DNA from: Pyropia haitanensis
Taxonomy: Eukaryota; Rhodophyta; Bangiophyceae; Bangiales; Bangiaceae
Reading direction: 5' to 3'
Assembly (NCBI GenBank): GCA_008729055.1
Contig: SDUX01000004.1
Span: 6,960,559 to 7,024,558 of the forward strand
DNA: 64,000 nucleotides
In this document: positions 42,830-54,600 of the stretch, piece after piece
Position numbering within the stretch: position 1 is the first letter of the stretch
Layout of the letters: each line of letters opens with the position of its first letter
The notes under the pieces: model-generated
The model's database searches: none
Told to the model about the DNA's origin: nothing
The model's input: only the letters and a program-made list of their open reading frames with translations
Position numbers and translations under genes: made by a program

Positions 42830-44132
42830 GCGCCCGACCGCGTCGCCACGCCCGCTGATCTCCCGCTGCCTCCCAGCCCGAACAGCCTCTGCGCTTTTGG
42901 CGGAGCGACCCGTGTCACCCGCCTGTATTTTGTGTGGACGCCCCCTATTCCTTCAGCCTTCAGCATACATGGTGTGAGTAATGCCCTTTCTGTTTGCGCT
43001 TGTCCTACTGCCTGAGCATAAGTGTGGGATGTGGGGTGTACCATCGCGGACAGCTTGTTTGCAACGGCGGCGTTGTTGCGAAAGTCCCAGCAGTCATCCA
43101 CTTTCCCCCAACCTATGAGGAGCACCGTTGCATCGTTTGTGACGATACGCCGTCGCACCCGTGGGCCGGTCCGTGAGCGAAACGCCATGCACAGGGGTCG
43201 AGGCGAGCGGGCGCTGCGCAGCAGCCCACACGACCAGCCCTCGGCCACGGTGCGCTGGCACGCACGGCATGCATTCTGCACCACGGAGCGCAGACACACA
43301 GCTCCCCCATCGAGTCCCTAGCCCTTAGAACCCTGGTGGCAAGAGATACTTTGTCCGGCTGCCCTTCCGTCCAGCCGACCCCCCCAGCGCTCAACAGACT
43401 TCTTGTGTCGTCAGCCACGGGTGGGACGTCACCGTCAGAGGCACACCCGCATGCAAACGTTTCGTACCCACTCCCCGCTACCCACCCGCAGCGCACCAGA
43501 CAGGACGGAGAAAGTGTCGTATGTTGGCGAGGCCACAAACGGGGGAGGCCACCGCAAGTCATGCCACGAACGGACACCGCCGCTACTGCCAGGCGCGTAA
43601 GCGCTGTGTGCCGCGCCACGAGCGTGCGGCCGACCGCCGGGTGGCCACCAGACCCACAGGAGCGACACACGACGGTGGCGACAGGAGCACCGCCCGCGCA
43701 GGATGCTGAATGGTCCCCTCCAACGCCTTTGTGCTCCTCACTGTCGTGACCGTGGCCTGCGACGCTCTCGGTCCGTCGCGGCAGCAGCGGCGTCACGCCC
43801 CGCGCTGCGCCCGCGAGTCCCATTGTGCCTGTCATCCCCCACAGTGGCGACCGGCTCCAATTCGCTTCGCGGTGTGTGTACCGTACATGTTGCGGTTTCG
43901 GACTTGTGTGGGTGCAAGGGCCATCAGGCGCCACAGCGTTCCGGATTTCCCATACCCATGCGCTCTGCCCACCGCCGTGCCCCTTCGCGGCGCGCCGCCT
44001 GATCCGCACGGTCGATCCTCCCCTGCTCCCCCTGCTGCGAGCGGTGCGCGCCCCCGCATCCGCTCCCCCTCGTCCCCTCCACCCCCCTCCTCTCCCTACT
44101 CTCCTGTCCCCCTCCCCCGCGCCCCCCATGTG
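42830..44132. other. Intergenic, no gene recognised
   Basis: About 1.3 kb between PGRL1 and the Der GTPase, same strand. Frames of 60-140 codons occur on both strands without domains. The last 200 bases before 44133 are strongly pyrimidine-rich (C and T) on the plus strand. Confidence 0.4.
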
Positions 44133-44460
44133 ATGGCAGTTTCCAGCTTCCCCCCCCCGCCTCCTCTCCCCCCCCCCCCCACCGCCCGTGCCGGGGCGGC
44201 GCCCACCCCTGTCGCGGCGGCCGGCGACCCCCCCCCCCCGGCGGCGGCCCAACCGGCGGCTGGAGGGCCTCGCCCACACGGGCCTGGTCATTGCGCTCGT
44301 CGGGCGGCCAAACGTTGGCAAGAGCACCCTCTTCAACCGCCTCACGTCGGCGGTGCGCGCCGCGGGGGGGGTCCGCGGTGGCGCCGCCGGGTCGGCGGCC
44401 CGCCGCCGCGGGGGGGGGGGACGGCGGGAGCACCCGCCGGGGGGGAGGACGCCCCCGCCC

Positions 44461-44491
<31 letters not shown>

Positions 44492-46703
44492 CGCTGCCGC
44501 TGACGCCGCCGCCGCCGTCGGCGGCGCGGGCATCCTGTCGCGGTCGGTGGTGCACGCGACGGCGGGGGTGACGCGCGACGCGCGGGCGGGGGTGGGCGTC
44601 CTCTCCGACCTCGCGTTTACGCTCGTCGACACGGCGGGCGTCGCGGCGGGCGCGGGGCGGTCGCGGCTGCCGTCACTGGCGGGGTCCGCGGCGCCGCCGG
44701 CAGCACCGCCACGTCCAGGCGTCGACTGGGTGCCGTCCCGGGCGGCGGCGGCGTGGCTCGCCGCCGCCGCCGCGGCGGCTACGCCCCCCCCCCAGGCACG
44801 GCGGCCGCCGCCGCCGCCGCCGCGACCGGCGACGCTGCCCGCAGGCGCACGGCGCGGCAGGCAGAGGCGTCGCCGATTGTGTCCCGCCGGGGCCCGCGGC
44901 TGCCGCCGTCGCTCGCCGCCGCCGCCGCCGCGTCGGCCGTCTCGCCCGCCACGCCCGCGGCAGCGGGCGGCCGGGCGGGCGCGACCGCTGACGTGTACGG
45001 GGAGCTGTACGCGGCCATGGCGGCGCGCACCGCCGCGGCGGTGCGGTCGTCGCATGCGGTGCTGCTGCTGCTCGACGGGGTGGGGGGGGTGGGCGCTGCG
45101 GACGCGGCGCTCGTCCGGTGGCTGCGGTCGGCCGGCCCGCCGGGCGGGCCCGGCGGCGGCCGCCGCGCGTGGGCGCCGCCGTCGCCGCCGCCGTCATTGG
45201 CGGACGCCGCCGCCGCCGGGGGGGGCTCACCGGAAGAGCTTGCCGCGGCGTCGACCGCCGCGGCGGCGCGGTGGCCCGTCGGCCGGGGCCTCCCCATCAT
45301 CCCCGTGGTCAACAAGGCGGACGCGCGGTCCGCGGCGGCCGTCGCGGCCGACGCGTGCGGCCTCGGCCTGGGCGAGCCGCTGGCGCTGTCGGCCGAGCAC
45401 GGCGACGGCCTTGCCGACCTGTACGCCGCCCTCGCCGCGCTCGACGCGGGCGTGCGCGCGCCGCCGCGCGTCTATGGGGGGGTGCCGGGCGTCGCGTCGT
45501 CCCCGGCCGACGCGGTTGCTGCGGGGTTGCCGCTGTCGGCGGGGGCGGCGGCGGCGGCGGAGGCGGAGGCGGCGACGGCGGCGGCAGAGGCGGTGACGCC
45601 GGCAGCGGAAGCGGAAGGGGAGGGGGCGGGGTGCGCGACTAGCGGGGGGGCGGCGGTGCCCGCAGAGGTGGCGGCGGCGGCGGCACCCCGGCCGCCCCGT
45701 CGTCGTGACGTCGTCGGGGGGCGGAATGGTGGCCCCGCTGCCGACGCTGCTGCCGGGGCGCCCCCCCCATCCCCGTCTACTTCTCCCGCTGACCCGCCGC
45801 GGGCGCGCCTCCAGTCTGTGTGCATCATCGGGCGGCCCAACGTGGGCAAGTCCACCCTCCTCAACGCCCTCGTTGGCGGAGAGGTGGCCCTCACGGGCGC
45901 CGCGGCGGGCCTCACCCGTGACGCCCTCCACACCGCGTGGACGCTGCCGGCGCCGGCCGCCGCCACCGCCGCCACCACCGCCACCGACGGCGGCGGCGGT
46001 GCCCTCCCCCCCCCCCCCCCCCCCCCACGTAGTGACGATTGTGGACACTGCCGGCCTCCGCCGCCGCGTCCCGTCCGTGTCGCCCGTCGAGGCGGCGAGC
46101 GCGGCCGCGACGCTGGCGTCGCTGCAGCGGTCCCAGGTCGCCGTCCTCGTCATTGACGCGGGCGTGCCGCTGACGGTGCAGGACGTCAAGCTGGGCGCGG
46201 CGGCGGCCGCCGCCGGGCGGCCGCTGGTGGTCGTCGCCAACAAGGTTGACACGCTGCCGCGTCCGGTCGCGCCCGCGCTCGCCGCCCTCGCCGCCCGCCT
46301 CGCGACCGCCTACCGCGGCGTGCGCGTCGTGTACGGCGCGTCAGCGGCGTGGACGGCGGCCAACACCGCCGCGCTCGCCGCGGCCTTGACCGCCACGCAC
46401 GCCGAGTGGGCGGCGGTCATTGGCACCGCGCCGCTCAACCGGTTCCTCCGCGACTGGAACGCGCGGCGGGCGGTCGGCCGCCGCGTCGGCGGTGCCGCCG
46501 GCGGCGGCCCGCCGCGGGCGGGCTTCCTCGCCCAGACCGCCACGTCGCCGCCCACCTTTGACGTCTACGCGCCGGCGGGGGTGGCGGCCGACTACATGGG
46601 CGCGCTGGAGAATGGGCTGCGCGCCGAGTTTGGCCTGGGGGGGGTGCCCCTCGTCCTCCGCCGCACGTCGACGCGCCCGACGCCCCGGCCGCGGCGGCGG
46701 TGA
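44133..46703 (+). CDS. DER: Der/EngA double GTPase, organelle-targeted, frame breaks
   Basis: Two Era-like G domains in tandem identify Der (EngA), a ribosome-assembly GTPase, here presumably plastid. G domain 1: ALVGRPNVGKSTLFNRL, TAGVTRDAR (switch), LVDTAGV, PVVNKADARS. G domain 2: CIIGRPNVGKSTLLNALVGG, GLTRDALHT, TIVDTAGLRRR, VVANKVDTL. The KH-like C-terminal domain includes IGTAPLNRFLRDW and ends in PRPRRR. Large Ala/Gly/Pro insertions separate the G motifs of domain 1. The frame changes in homopolymers at 44410-44420 (G11), 44784-44793 (C10) and 46006-46026 (C21), and at least once more before 44280; added bases restore one product of about 858 residues. Met 44133 (MAVSSFPPPPP) is a tentative start. 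Confidence 0.85.
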
Positions 46704-47107
46704 TGACGGGGTGACGGGGCGGCGGCAGGCCGTGACTGAAGACGGCGGGACGGCAGGCGGTGACCGGCGGACGGTGGGACGGTAGGTGGCGACCGGCACG
46801 CGGTGGGATGGCAGCACCGGAGGTGGGGGGCGAGCACCCCTACTGGGAGGGTGGTTCTTCGGACACGGGGGAGCCAGCACCCCTACTGCAAAGGTGAGTC
46901 CTGTGGCAGGTGGAGACCGACTACCTGGGGGCGCTGTGGAGTGAGTTTCAAGCGCCGCCTTTGGCCTGAGGGGGGGGAGCCCCTCGTCGGCTGCCACACG
47001 TTGACGCGCCCAACTCCCCGGCCTCTGCGGCGGCGGTGACCGGCGGGCGGCGGGACGGCCGGCGGGACGGCAAGCGGCGACCGGCGGACGGTGGGACGGC
47101 AGCACCG
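46586..47107 (+). repeat. Diverged tandem copy of the Der 3' end
   Basis: The last about 120 codons-worth of bases and trailer of the Der gene (from GACTACATGGGCGCGCTGG, near 46588, through GGGATGGCAGCACCGG near 46805) recur in degraded form at about 46918-47107, starting GACTACCTGGGGGCGCTGTGG and ending GGGACGGCAGCACCGG. Offset is near 330 bp. The second copy has small insertions and deletions and no open frame. Between and after the copies there are short degenerate repeats with the word CACCCCTACTG or CCCCCTACTGGG (46835, 46880, 47150). Confidence 0.75.
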
Positions 47108-49445
47108 GGGGGGTGACTACTGGGATGGGCGGTCCCCGGAGAGAGGAGACCCCCTACTGGGAAGGTCGGTCCCCGGACAAGGAGGAGGCAATGGGAAGAG
47201 TGGGCGGGGGGAGGACGGACCCGCCCCCGCCTCGTCTGTTCTTTTTTCCGCACTCGGGGTGCGCCCCGCCGGGCGCCCCCGTGACCGGTGTTGTGGCAAC
47301 AAATCGCGCGCGGCTACGGCCCCTTTGCCGCGCCGCCCCCCGCACCCCGTGGTCCGTGCCGCGCATCGCCGCCGCGCACGCTTGGTCTGCGCAGCGCCCC
47401 CTCCCCGCCCGCCCCCCCCCCCCCCGAGGCTCCCCGCCTTGCCTCATCAACGTCGCGGGGCAGCGGGAGGGCGAGCTCGGTGGGGCGGGGGAGCGGGTGG
47501 GGGAGCGGGGGGGGGGCGGCCAATTTCGCAGGCCGGCCCGCGGCCGCCACTCGCGGCGCAGCGCGTCCTCCGCGGCCGCCACTCGCGGTGGGGGGGCGGG
47601 CGGCGGCGGCGGCGTCGGCGTGTCCAGCGGGAAAAAGAGAAACACAAACCAACACACGGCCTGCGGTGCGCGCGCGGTGGCGGTCGCCGCGAGTGCCTTC
47701 GCGAGAGGCACGCCGTCACTGCCGGGAGCGTGGTCCGCCTCCTCCCCCCTCGCTCCCCCCGCCCCCCCCCGATGTTGATGAGAGGCACTCGAGCGCGTCG
47801 GCACTCACCTTCTGGAGGCCCCCGCGCGCCGCCACCGCCGCTGCAGGCGCCGTCGGTGACGGTTGGCGCAGCCACACGATCCAGCGCCCAGATCCAGCAG
47901 CAACCCCCTGCCACCTGCGTTGATCGCCGCGGCCAAGACGGGTCGACCCGTCGAGCGTCGGGACCCCCCATCGGTGCGCATAGGACTGAGGGCTACCAGA
48001 CTCGTCAAGGATCCATACCCCAGCCGGCTGAAGCGGCAGGCCGCGGCGGTGGCGGCGCGGCCGCGGTACTGTCGCATGCAAAGCCAACGCCAAGTGGAAG
48101 CGCGTGCTCGCCGCGGCTGACCGACAGGCGTGGACCCTTCCGGGTGGTGGCGGCATTCGTTCGTATGGCATGGGAAAGGGCCGCACGCTCTCGCGAGCCG
48201 GCCGCGCTCCTATCCACAGACACAGCGCACCACACTGCGCACTGCGGATGTCAATTGGCACCACAGATTGAGTGACTCAATGTGATCTGCGGCGCAGCGG
48301 CTGATAGTGCTCGATCGGGAAGCAGATGTGGTGCGCGACGACGGCACATGCCCAGGAAGCGCGCCTGAACCGCCACCCATCCGACCGACTCTCTCATCCG
48401 CACGCGCCGCGGGGGTTGGCCGCGATTTGGTGCGCGTGATCTTGACCTAAATGTGCCCCGACTCGCGTCGGTGCAAACCGCCGTGCCGCCGCTTCATCTG
48501 CGGCGATTTGGCGCGAGCAGCGCCACCCGCGGGGTCGCGACCGAATCGCCACGGTGCCGACTGCCTATACGGGCTCCCATCGGGTGCTAATTTGTCCAAT
48601 GAGAGCGACCACAGGCGCGTTGACGGTCGCAGGAGGTCGCAACCGGGAGCGAGTGCTCAAGTCCAGCCTTGCGCACACGGTTGCTGGGCGCAAGGAGGAG
48701 CGCACACTGGTGGAGGCACAACGGCCCCTCCCGGCGCCGATCATGAGATACGGTGGGAAATCGCCCTCGCGACAGAGAGACGATGCGTGGCACGAGTCTG
48801 ACAAACTTGAGAGCAGCCCTCTGGGCACTCGCGTGTGCCCAAGGCAGGGATGTATCGAAGACCCCCTCCCATGGGTGGATCCCGTCGCGTCTGGCCACGA
48901 GCGGCGGCACTGCCCGCAGTGCGCACCAGGTTGCACGTGGCGAGCAAATTTCGAGCCCGGGAGACTTCCTGGGAGGGGGGTGAGAAGCACCGAGGGGGGC
49001 AGAAGCGGCGACCGTGATCAAATGACAGTGGGTCGTCTGGGGCTCGCCACCGCCAGCCGACGGCCGCAGGCCGCCAGACGCCCCAGGTAGGGGGGGGTTG
49101 AGGTGGTGGGGTGGGCGTGGTAAGACAGCACACACGCCCGCGTACCAGAGCGTGCTCAGTCGCGGTCCTCGTGGACCCCGCGGATTGCGGCTCGAGTTCT
49201 CCCCTGGCACGCCACGCCAGCGCTTGTCGATACGCGCCAGGTTCGCATCGAAGTCAGCGCATTCACTAGCCAGCCGTTGCGAACTCGAGCGTTTAGAGGA
49301 CCAGAATGTGGTCACGTATTCGACCATGCTCCGCGCACCCCTTTGCCGTCCCCAGAATACACGAGTTGATTCGGCTTGAAACAGAGAACTTGAAGATTGG
49401 CGTTCCAACGTGTCGGAGATCCATTCGTCACACGGATCGTGAATA
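47108..49445. other. Gene-poor region
   Basis: About 2.3 kb without a recognised gene. One weak sign of coding on the minus strand is a sequence reading GGCCTCCAGAAG|GTGAGT at about 47805-47822, a good splice donor at the end of an open frame that begins near 48264. No partner exon could be fixed downstream (47230-47780 holds open but unrecognised frames). From 48250 on, base composition is more even than elsewhere in the window. Confidence 0.35.
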
Positions 49446-50441
49446 GAGAGCTTCGGCATGTGCGGCGTGGGTATCAAATGTGGGTCAAGTGTGAGTCGGT
49501 GACCCACATCGAGGTACCCACATTTGTACCCTCGTCGAGCTTTGGCACGTACTCAAGTATCGACCGGGCCGTCTCGCGCGTTCACGCGGTCGGCCCAACA
49601 GAAAGAAAGCCACTTATGGCAGACTGCCGTTTTCTGCAGGTATTTAGGACGTGCAACTGCACCTGTGAGTGCTGCGTCTGGGATTGTCAGCCCATACCGC
49701 GTTTCGATGGGCCTCTGTGCGCTCGAGGAGGGGGGCAGCTCGGGTCCCAGATCCCGCACCAAAGGAGACAGCTTGACGCGCCATGCGAGACGAAGGGACA
49801 GCGACGTCCACCGGACCCCCCAGGCCCGGCATAGAGGTTGGCTTTGCCGTGGTGGGGGACCCACGCGGGGGAAGGCCCAATCGGTCAGGGGAAGGGAGCA
49901 GGGGGGGCGGGGTTGGAAAAGGGGGCGGAAACGCAGAGTCGTACGGGAGACCGGAGGGCGGGGTGATAGGTATTGTGCGGGTTCCCCGGAGAAAGGCAAG
50001 AAGCGACGTCCAGGCACGGCGAGCGGGCAAAGCGGCCGCGTGACCAGGACGCGTGGGGGGCGGAAGGGAGGGCGGGTCCAGGGGCCAAGAGCGAAAGCCA
50101 ACGCGGACGGTCCACGTCCGTGTCTCGGAAGCAGGCGTACACGAAGAAGCGCCACAGCATTGTGGACAGCCCTCAGCAGAGGGCGTCCAGACGGCGGCGG
50201 TGCTGCTCTGGTGGCAGCCGGCAGTCGGAAAGTATCTCGCCGCGCGCGCACCCGTTATCTAAATACGTGTGGGGGTTGCGCAAAGCACGCGGCGGGAAGC
50301 GCAGTCGGACCGGTATCTGACGTGGGTATGGGGTGGTGGATATCCACTTATGGGTCGTCACATGGGGGTCGGACGCTGAACGTGGCAGAAACGTGTCCCC
50401 GACCCACGCAATCGACCCACATTTGACATGCCGAAACTCTC
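49446..50441. mobile_element. Putative non-autonomous element with TIRs and TA flanks
   Basis: The left end GAGAGCTTCGGCATGT (49446-49461) and the right end (50426-50441) are inverted repeats with 15 of 16 matches. A second inverted block, CAAATGTGGGTC, is at 49475-49486 and 50414-50425; the left arm has 13 extra bases between the blocks. Both outer ends are bounded by TA (49444-49445 and 50442-50443), as expected for the target duplication of Tc1/mariner-type insertion. The 996-bp interior has no transposase motif that I can see; the longest frame (minus, 49553-50251) is unrecognised. It is probably a deletion derivative or MITE-like element; fold-back by chance is less likely given the two matched blocks. 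Confidence 0.55.
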
Positions 50442-51543
50442 TAATGACCCTCGGTGTCCATGTACAGCCAATCAGTACCTCAATTCAGAGCCTATTTTAT
50501 CCAAGATCACATGCTCTTGTGAAAAGCACTCGAGTCGCGTTTCCAGACAGTTTCATGACAGCTCCTCTCTCTGCTCCTTACTCGGATCAAGCATTGGATA
50601 TGCCTGCACCGCCCTGCCTTTGAGTCATCCGCGAAGTACGCGTGGAGCATGCCGATGGCTCGTCGAGGCCAGCACGACACGTATGTACGTTCCCGGTCGG
50701 TTCAGCTTGGAAGCCTCTCCGAATCGCTTGATCCCGGGAAAGCATCGAAGCGGTCGACCCCTCGGCCGCCGACCGAGCACGTCATGCCATTGTCCCGGCG
50801 CTGCCGGGCGGGGACACAAGGGCGCGCCCGGGTCACACTCAAGGCGCGCCAGCTGAGGAAGCGCAAAGGCGTGGGCGGGCGGGGAGAAGGGGGGGGGGGG
50901 GGGGGGGGGGGGGGGCGTGAGCGTGGTGCGTCAAGGGGCCACTTTCTAGGTCTACTCGGCCTCCCGCCCGCTGCGTTTCCGATCTGGCCTTGTGGCCGCC
51001 GCCGCGGCCGCCGCAGAAGCGCCGGCCGCCGTCCGTGGTGCGCGGTGCGTGCCGCCCGAGTCATGCAGGCGCTGGTGCGGGTGCGGCGGATTGATTGGGG
51101 GGGCGCGTGCGCCGTCGGTATCGCGAGCATCGTCGCTGCCCTGCCGTCAGCTCCCATTGCCGCGGGCGCCCGCCGCCGCCGCCACCCACCGGCCGCTCGC
51201 CAAGGGAAACAGCCGCCGCGCCCGAGAGTGTCGCGGGGGCGCCCGCCGCCGGCCGACACGTTGGCCCGCGACCGGCGGTGGGGAGCGGCTTTGGACGAGG
51301 CGGCTGCCAGCGGGCAACGCCAACGGCCCCGAGGACGTGGCGCCGGCGGCAAGGCGGATTGGTCCGGACGCTTGCCAAGGGGTGCGGCGGGTGGGGTTGG
51401 GGGTTCCGAGGCGGTGGTGCGCGGGGGGAGTCGTTCCACCGGCGGTGGTCTCCCCCCCCGCGCCCCCCCCGGCCCCCACCGCCCCCCCCCTTCTCCCCCA
51501 CACGGAGCACCCCACGACGGCGGGGCGCTTTCCCCGCCCCCGC
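50442..51543. other. Intergenic, with a very long G run
   Basis: About 1.1 kb before the assigned zinc-finger start. An AT-richer part (50440-50630) is followed by GC-rich DNA with a run of about 27 G at 50889-50915, the longest in the window. The zinc-finger frame is open from 50992, so its 5' end could lie here. Confidence 0.35.
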
Positions 51544-51590
51544 ATGGGTTTCCGGCGCGGTCCACCACACAAGGGGGTGCCCCCGAATCC

Positions 51591-51638
<48 letters not shown>

Positions 51639-51641
51639 AGA

Positions 51642-51685
<44 letters not shown>

Positions 51686-54600
51686 AGGCGTCTGCATCCA
51701 CCGACGACACGGACAGTGCGGGGCGTGACGGGGGTGACGGCGGCGAGGCAGGTGATGGAGGGAGAGGGGGGGGTAGAGGTGGCGCCAGCCGCGGCGGTGG
51801 CGGCGGCGGTGGCAGCGGTGGCGGCGGCGGCGGTGGCGGCGGAGGCGGTGGAGACGGCGGCGGCGGTGGCGGCGGTGGCGGCGGTGGCGGCGGTGGCAGA
51901 AGTACCGAGGAGATGCAGGGCGCTGGCGACGAGGCCGGTGGCGCGGGTTGGGCACAGCGCACGCCCAGCCGTCGCCATTCCAGCGGCGGCGGCGGCGATG
52001 CGACCGCTGGCGAAGGAAGAAGGAGGGCCTCTTTATCGGCTCTGCCGGGTGCGACTGCCGCGGCCGGTCGTGTGGCCGGCGCCAGCGGCGGTGGTCGCAG
52101 CGGCCGAGCAGCCGGCGGCGCGGCGTCGCGGCGTCCCGCGGGCGGGGCGCTCCACCCCTTAGGTCGCGGTGGAGGGGGCCCCTCTCGGGCAGTCCTCCCC
52201 GCCCGCATGTATGCTGAGGCGGGCGGTGCCGCCGCCGCCGCCGCCGCCGCTGCCGCCGGTGCCGGGAGTGCGTCCGGCCGGCCACTGCCACCGGCGGTAC
52301 GCGTTGATCAAGCGGCCGCCGCCGCCGCCGCTGCCACGGTCCGCCCTGACCGGCGACCGGGGGATGGCGCACACAGGCCGCCGACCCCCGCTGCCGCCAC
52401 TCTCCGACCAAGGGCCGCCGCGCTCCCACCAAGAGCCGCCGCGACCTCACCAAGAACCACTGCGGCCCCAGCAAGAGCCGCCTCGCCCCCACCAAGAGCC
52501 GCCGCGGCACAACCACCCACGTCGTTGCTGTCGCTCATGGGCGCCCCCGCGGCCACTGGTGGCACCGCCGCCGGTGGCGGCGGCAGTGGCGTCGGCGGCG
52601 GCGTTGGCGGCGGCCGCAGCCGCGGCCGCCTGTCGCTTCCCCCCCCGCTGACGGCGGCGCCCGTCTACGCCAGCACCGGCTTGGGGGCGCCCCTTCGCCG
52701 GATACTCGGCGTGGGGCGGCCACCAGAGCTGCCGCCCTCCACCGCCCCCCGAGTCGGCGGCCGCATTGCCGCCCGTGAGCCAGGATGGGACCCCCGCGCA
52801 GCGACTGCTAGGCCATTGTCGGCGCCACCGGGGGGCAGCGTCGGCACACCAGGCGATAGTGGCGGCGACGGTGGCGGTGGGCGCCAGCCGACGGCCATGT
52901 CCCTTGTGCCCCTGCCGGGGCTGACCGAGCGGCCGCCACGAAGACCCCTCCGCGACGGCCCGCTGGCGCCTTTAGGAAGCGGCGCCGCTGCAGAGGCGCC
53001 GCGGCTCGGCGGCGGCGGGGGTGCCGCCGGCACTGGCGAAGGTGCCCGGTGGCCCTCTGCCAATCCCTTTGCCTCTTCAATCCCCCTTCGGGAGCGGCCG
53101 CCGCCGCTGGCTTCGGCCGCCCGCCCTGCAGGCGGGGCCCCTTTGTTACCTCAGCCGCTGACGCATCCCCCGGGCACGCTGGCCACCCCCCCCACGACGC
53201 TGCCTCGCCCCCAGCCGGGCCGGCCGGCCTCGCCCCCACCCGCCGACGCGCGTCGGCGGGCCACCGCGGCGCCGCCACCTCTCGACCGCATGGCTGGCAC
53301 GTCAAACCCATGGCAGTCGCTGGCAATGAGTGGCCGGTGGGGCGGAGGTGGCGGCGGTCGCGGCAGCGGCGGCGACGTCGGAGGCGGAGGCGGCAGCGGA
53401 CGCGGCAGTGGCAGCGGCAGCGGCGGCGGCAGCGGTGGTGGCCGCGACGCCGGTGGCCGCGCCAGCGGCAGCGAGGGTGACCGTGGTGTGGCAGTGTCGA
53501 CGGGCCTTCCGAGCCTCCACGACCACAGGCCACAACGGTACGACCCGGGGCAGCCACCTACCAGTGCTGCTGCCGGCGCGCGCGACCTCCGCCCCCTGCC
53601 GGCCTTGAGAGGTGCGCAGCGGCCATCACTGCCGGCGCTGGCGCTGCCCGTCCGCGCGGAACCGCGGCCCAGGGAAGGGGCACGAGCCTTCCTGGGTGGC
53701 GGCGACGGCCCCCCCCGACGAGGCGACGACGCCGGCGGCCACCTCGTCCCCTTCTCCGCAGGCCCGTTTGCGTCTGTAGCCACCACCGCCGCTGCCGCCG
53801 CCGCTGCCGCCGCCGCCGTCGCCACGACGCCGTCCAATACCGCTGCCGCCGCCGCCGCCGCGTCCGCCGCCGCCGCCGCCACCGCCACCGCCACCGCCGC
53901 CGCTGCTGCCGCCGCCGCTGACGCACAGCCGCCGCCGCCGCCGCCGCTCGCCCGCCACTCGGCGCTGCACGCGCTGCGCCTACCACACCTGCCGCGGCCG
54001 ACCGGGCGCCCGCGCGGGCCACTCGACGCGGACGAGCTCGTCGACGCCGACCGGCTGGCCGCCGCCGGCCGTGACCCCCACCGCGGTGGGGGACGGGCGC
54101 CCATGGACCGCGGCGTGCCGGGCGCAGCCGACCCGGCAGCCAGCCGTGGGCCACCACCGCTGCCGATTGGTCCGCCGCCACCGCCACCGCTGCTCGGGCA
54201 GGGGTACGCCCCGCTCGGGCCGCCGCCCGGTGACCCCGCGTGGGGCGGCCACGCCAGCATCAGCGGCGCCGCGCCGGGCGGTTGGGGCTGGCAGCTGCCG
54301 CGGCTTAGCCCCCAGCGGGGAGGCATTTTGCCGCGCCGGCCGCACGTGTGCGCCGCGTGTGGGCTATCGTACATCCACAAAGGGGACCTTGCGAGACACA
54401 CTAGGATGGTACGTTGCCGGAAGGAGCGCGGGCGGGAGCTGTTGAGGTGGCCTCCTGCTCTTCGGAGCACAGACGCCGCGCCATGAGGGCAAGCACGGCT
54501 CGCCACGTTCGCCGCGGTGCGCCCGTGTGGGTGCCCGCAGGATGCATTGTCATTGCCATGGGGTGGCAATGGGAGCGGTAAGATGACTAACGATGTTCGC

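Noticed and set aside
43113..44555. 480-codon minus-strand frame upstream of and across the Der start
   Set aside because: Gly/Arg composition noise, opposite a G domain with clear motifs.
48587..49507. 306-codon minus-strand frame, first thought to be a retroelement gag remnant
   Set aside because: No zinc knuckle, protease or reverse-transcriptase motif, and no long terminal repeats found around it.
50702..52516. 604-codon minus-strand frame opposite the zinc-finger gene
   Set aside because: His/Arg/Pro repeats mirror the CAG and GGC repeats of the plus strand; the finger exons are on the plus strand.
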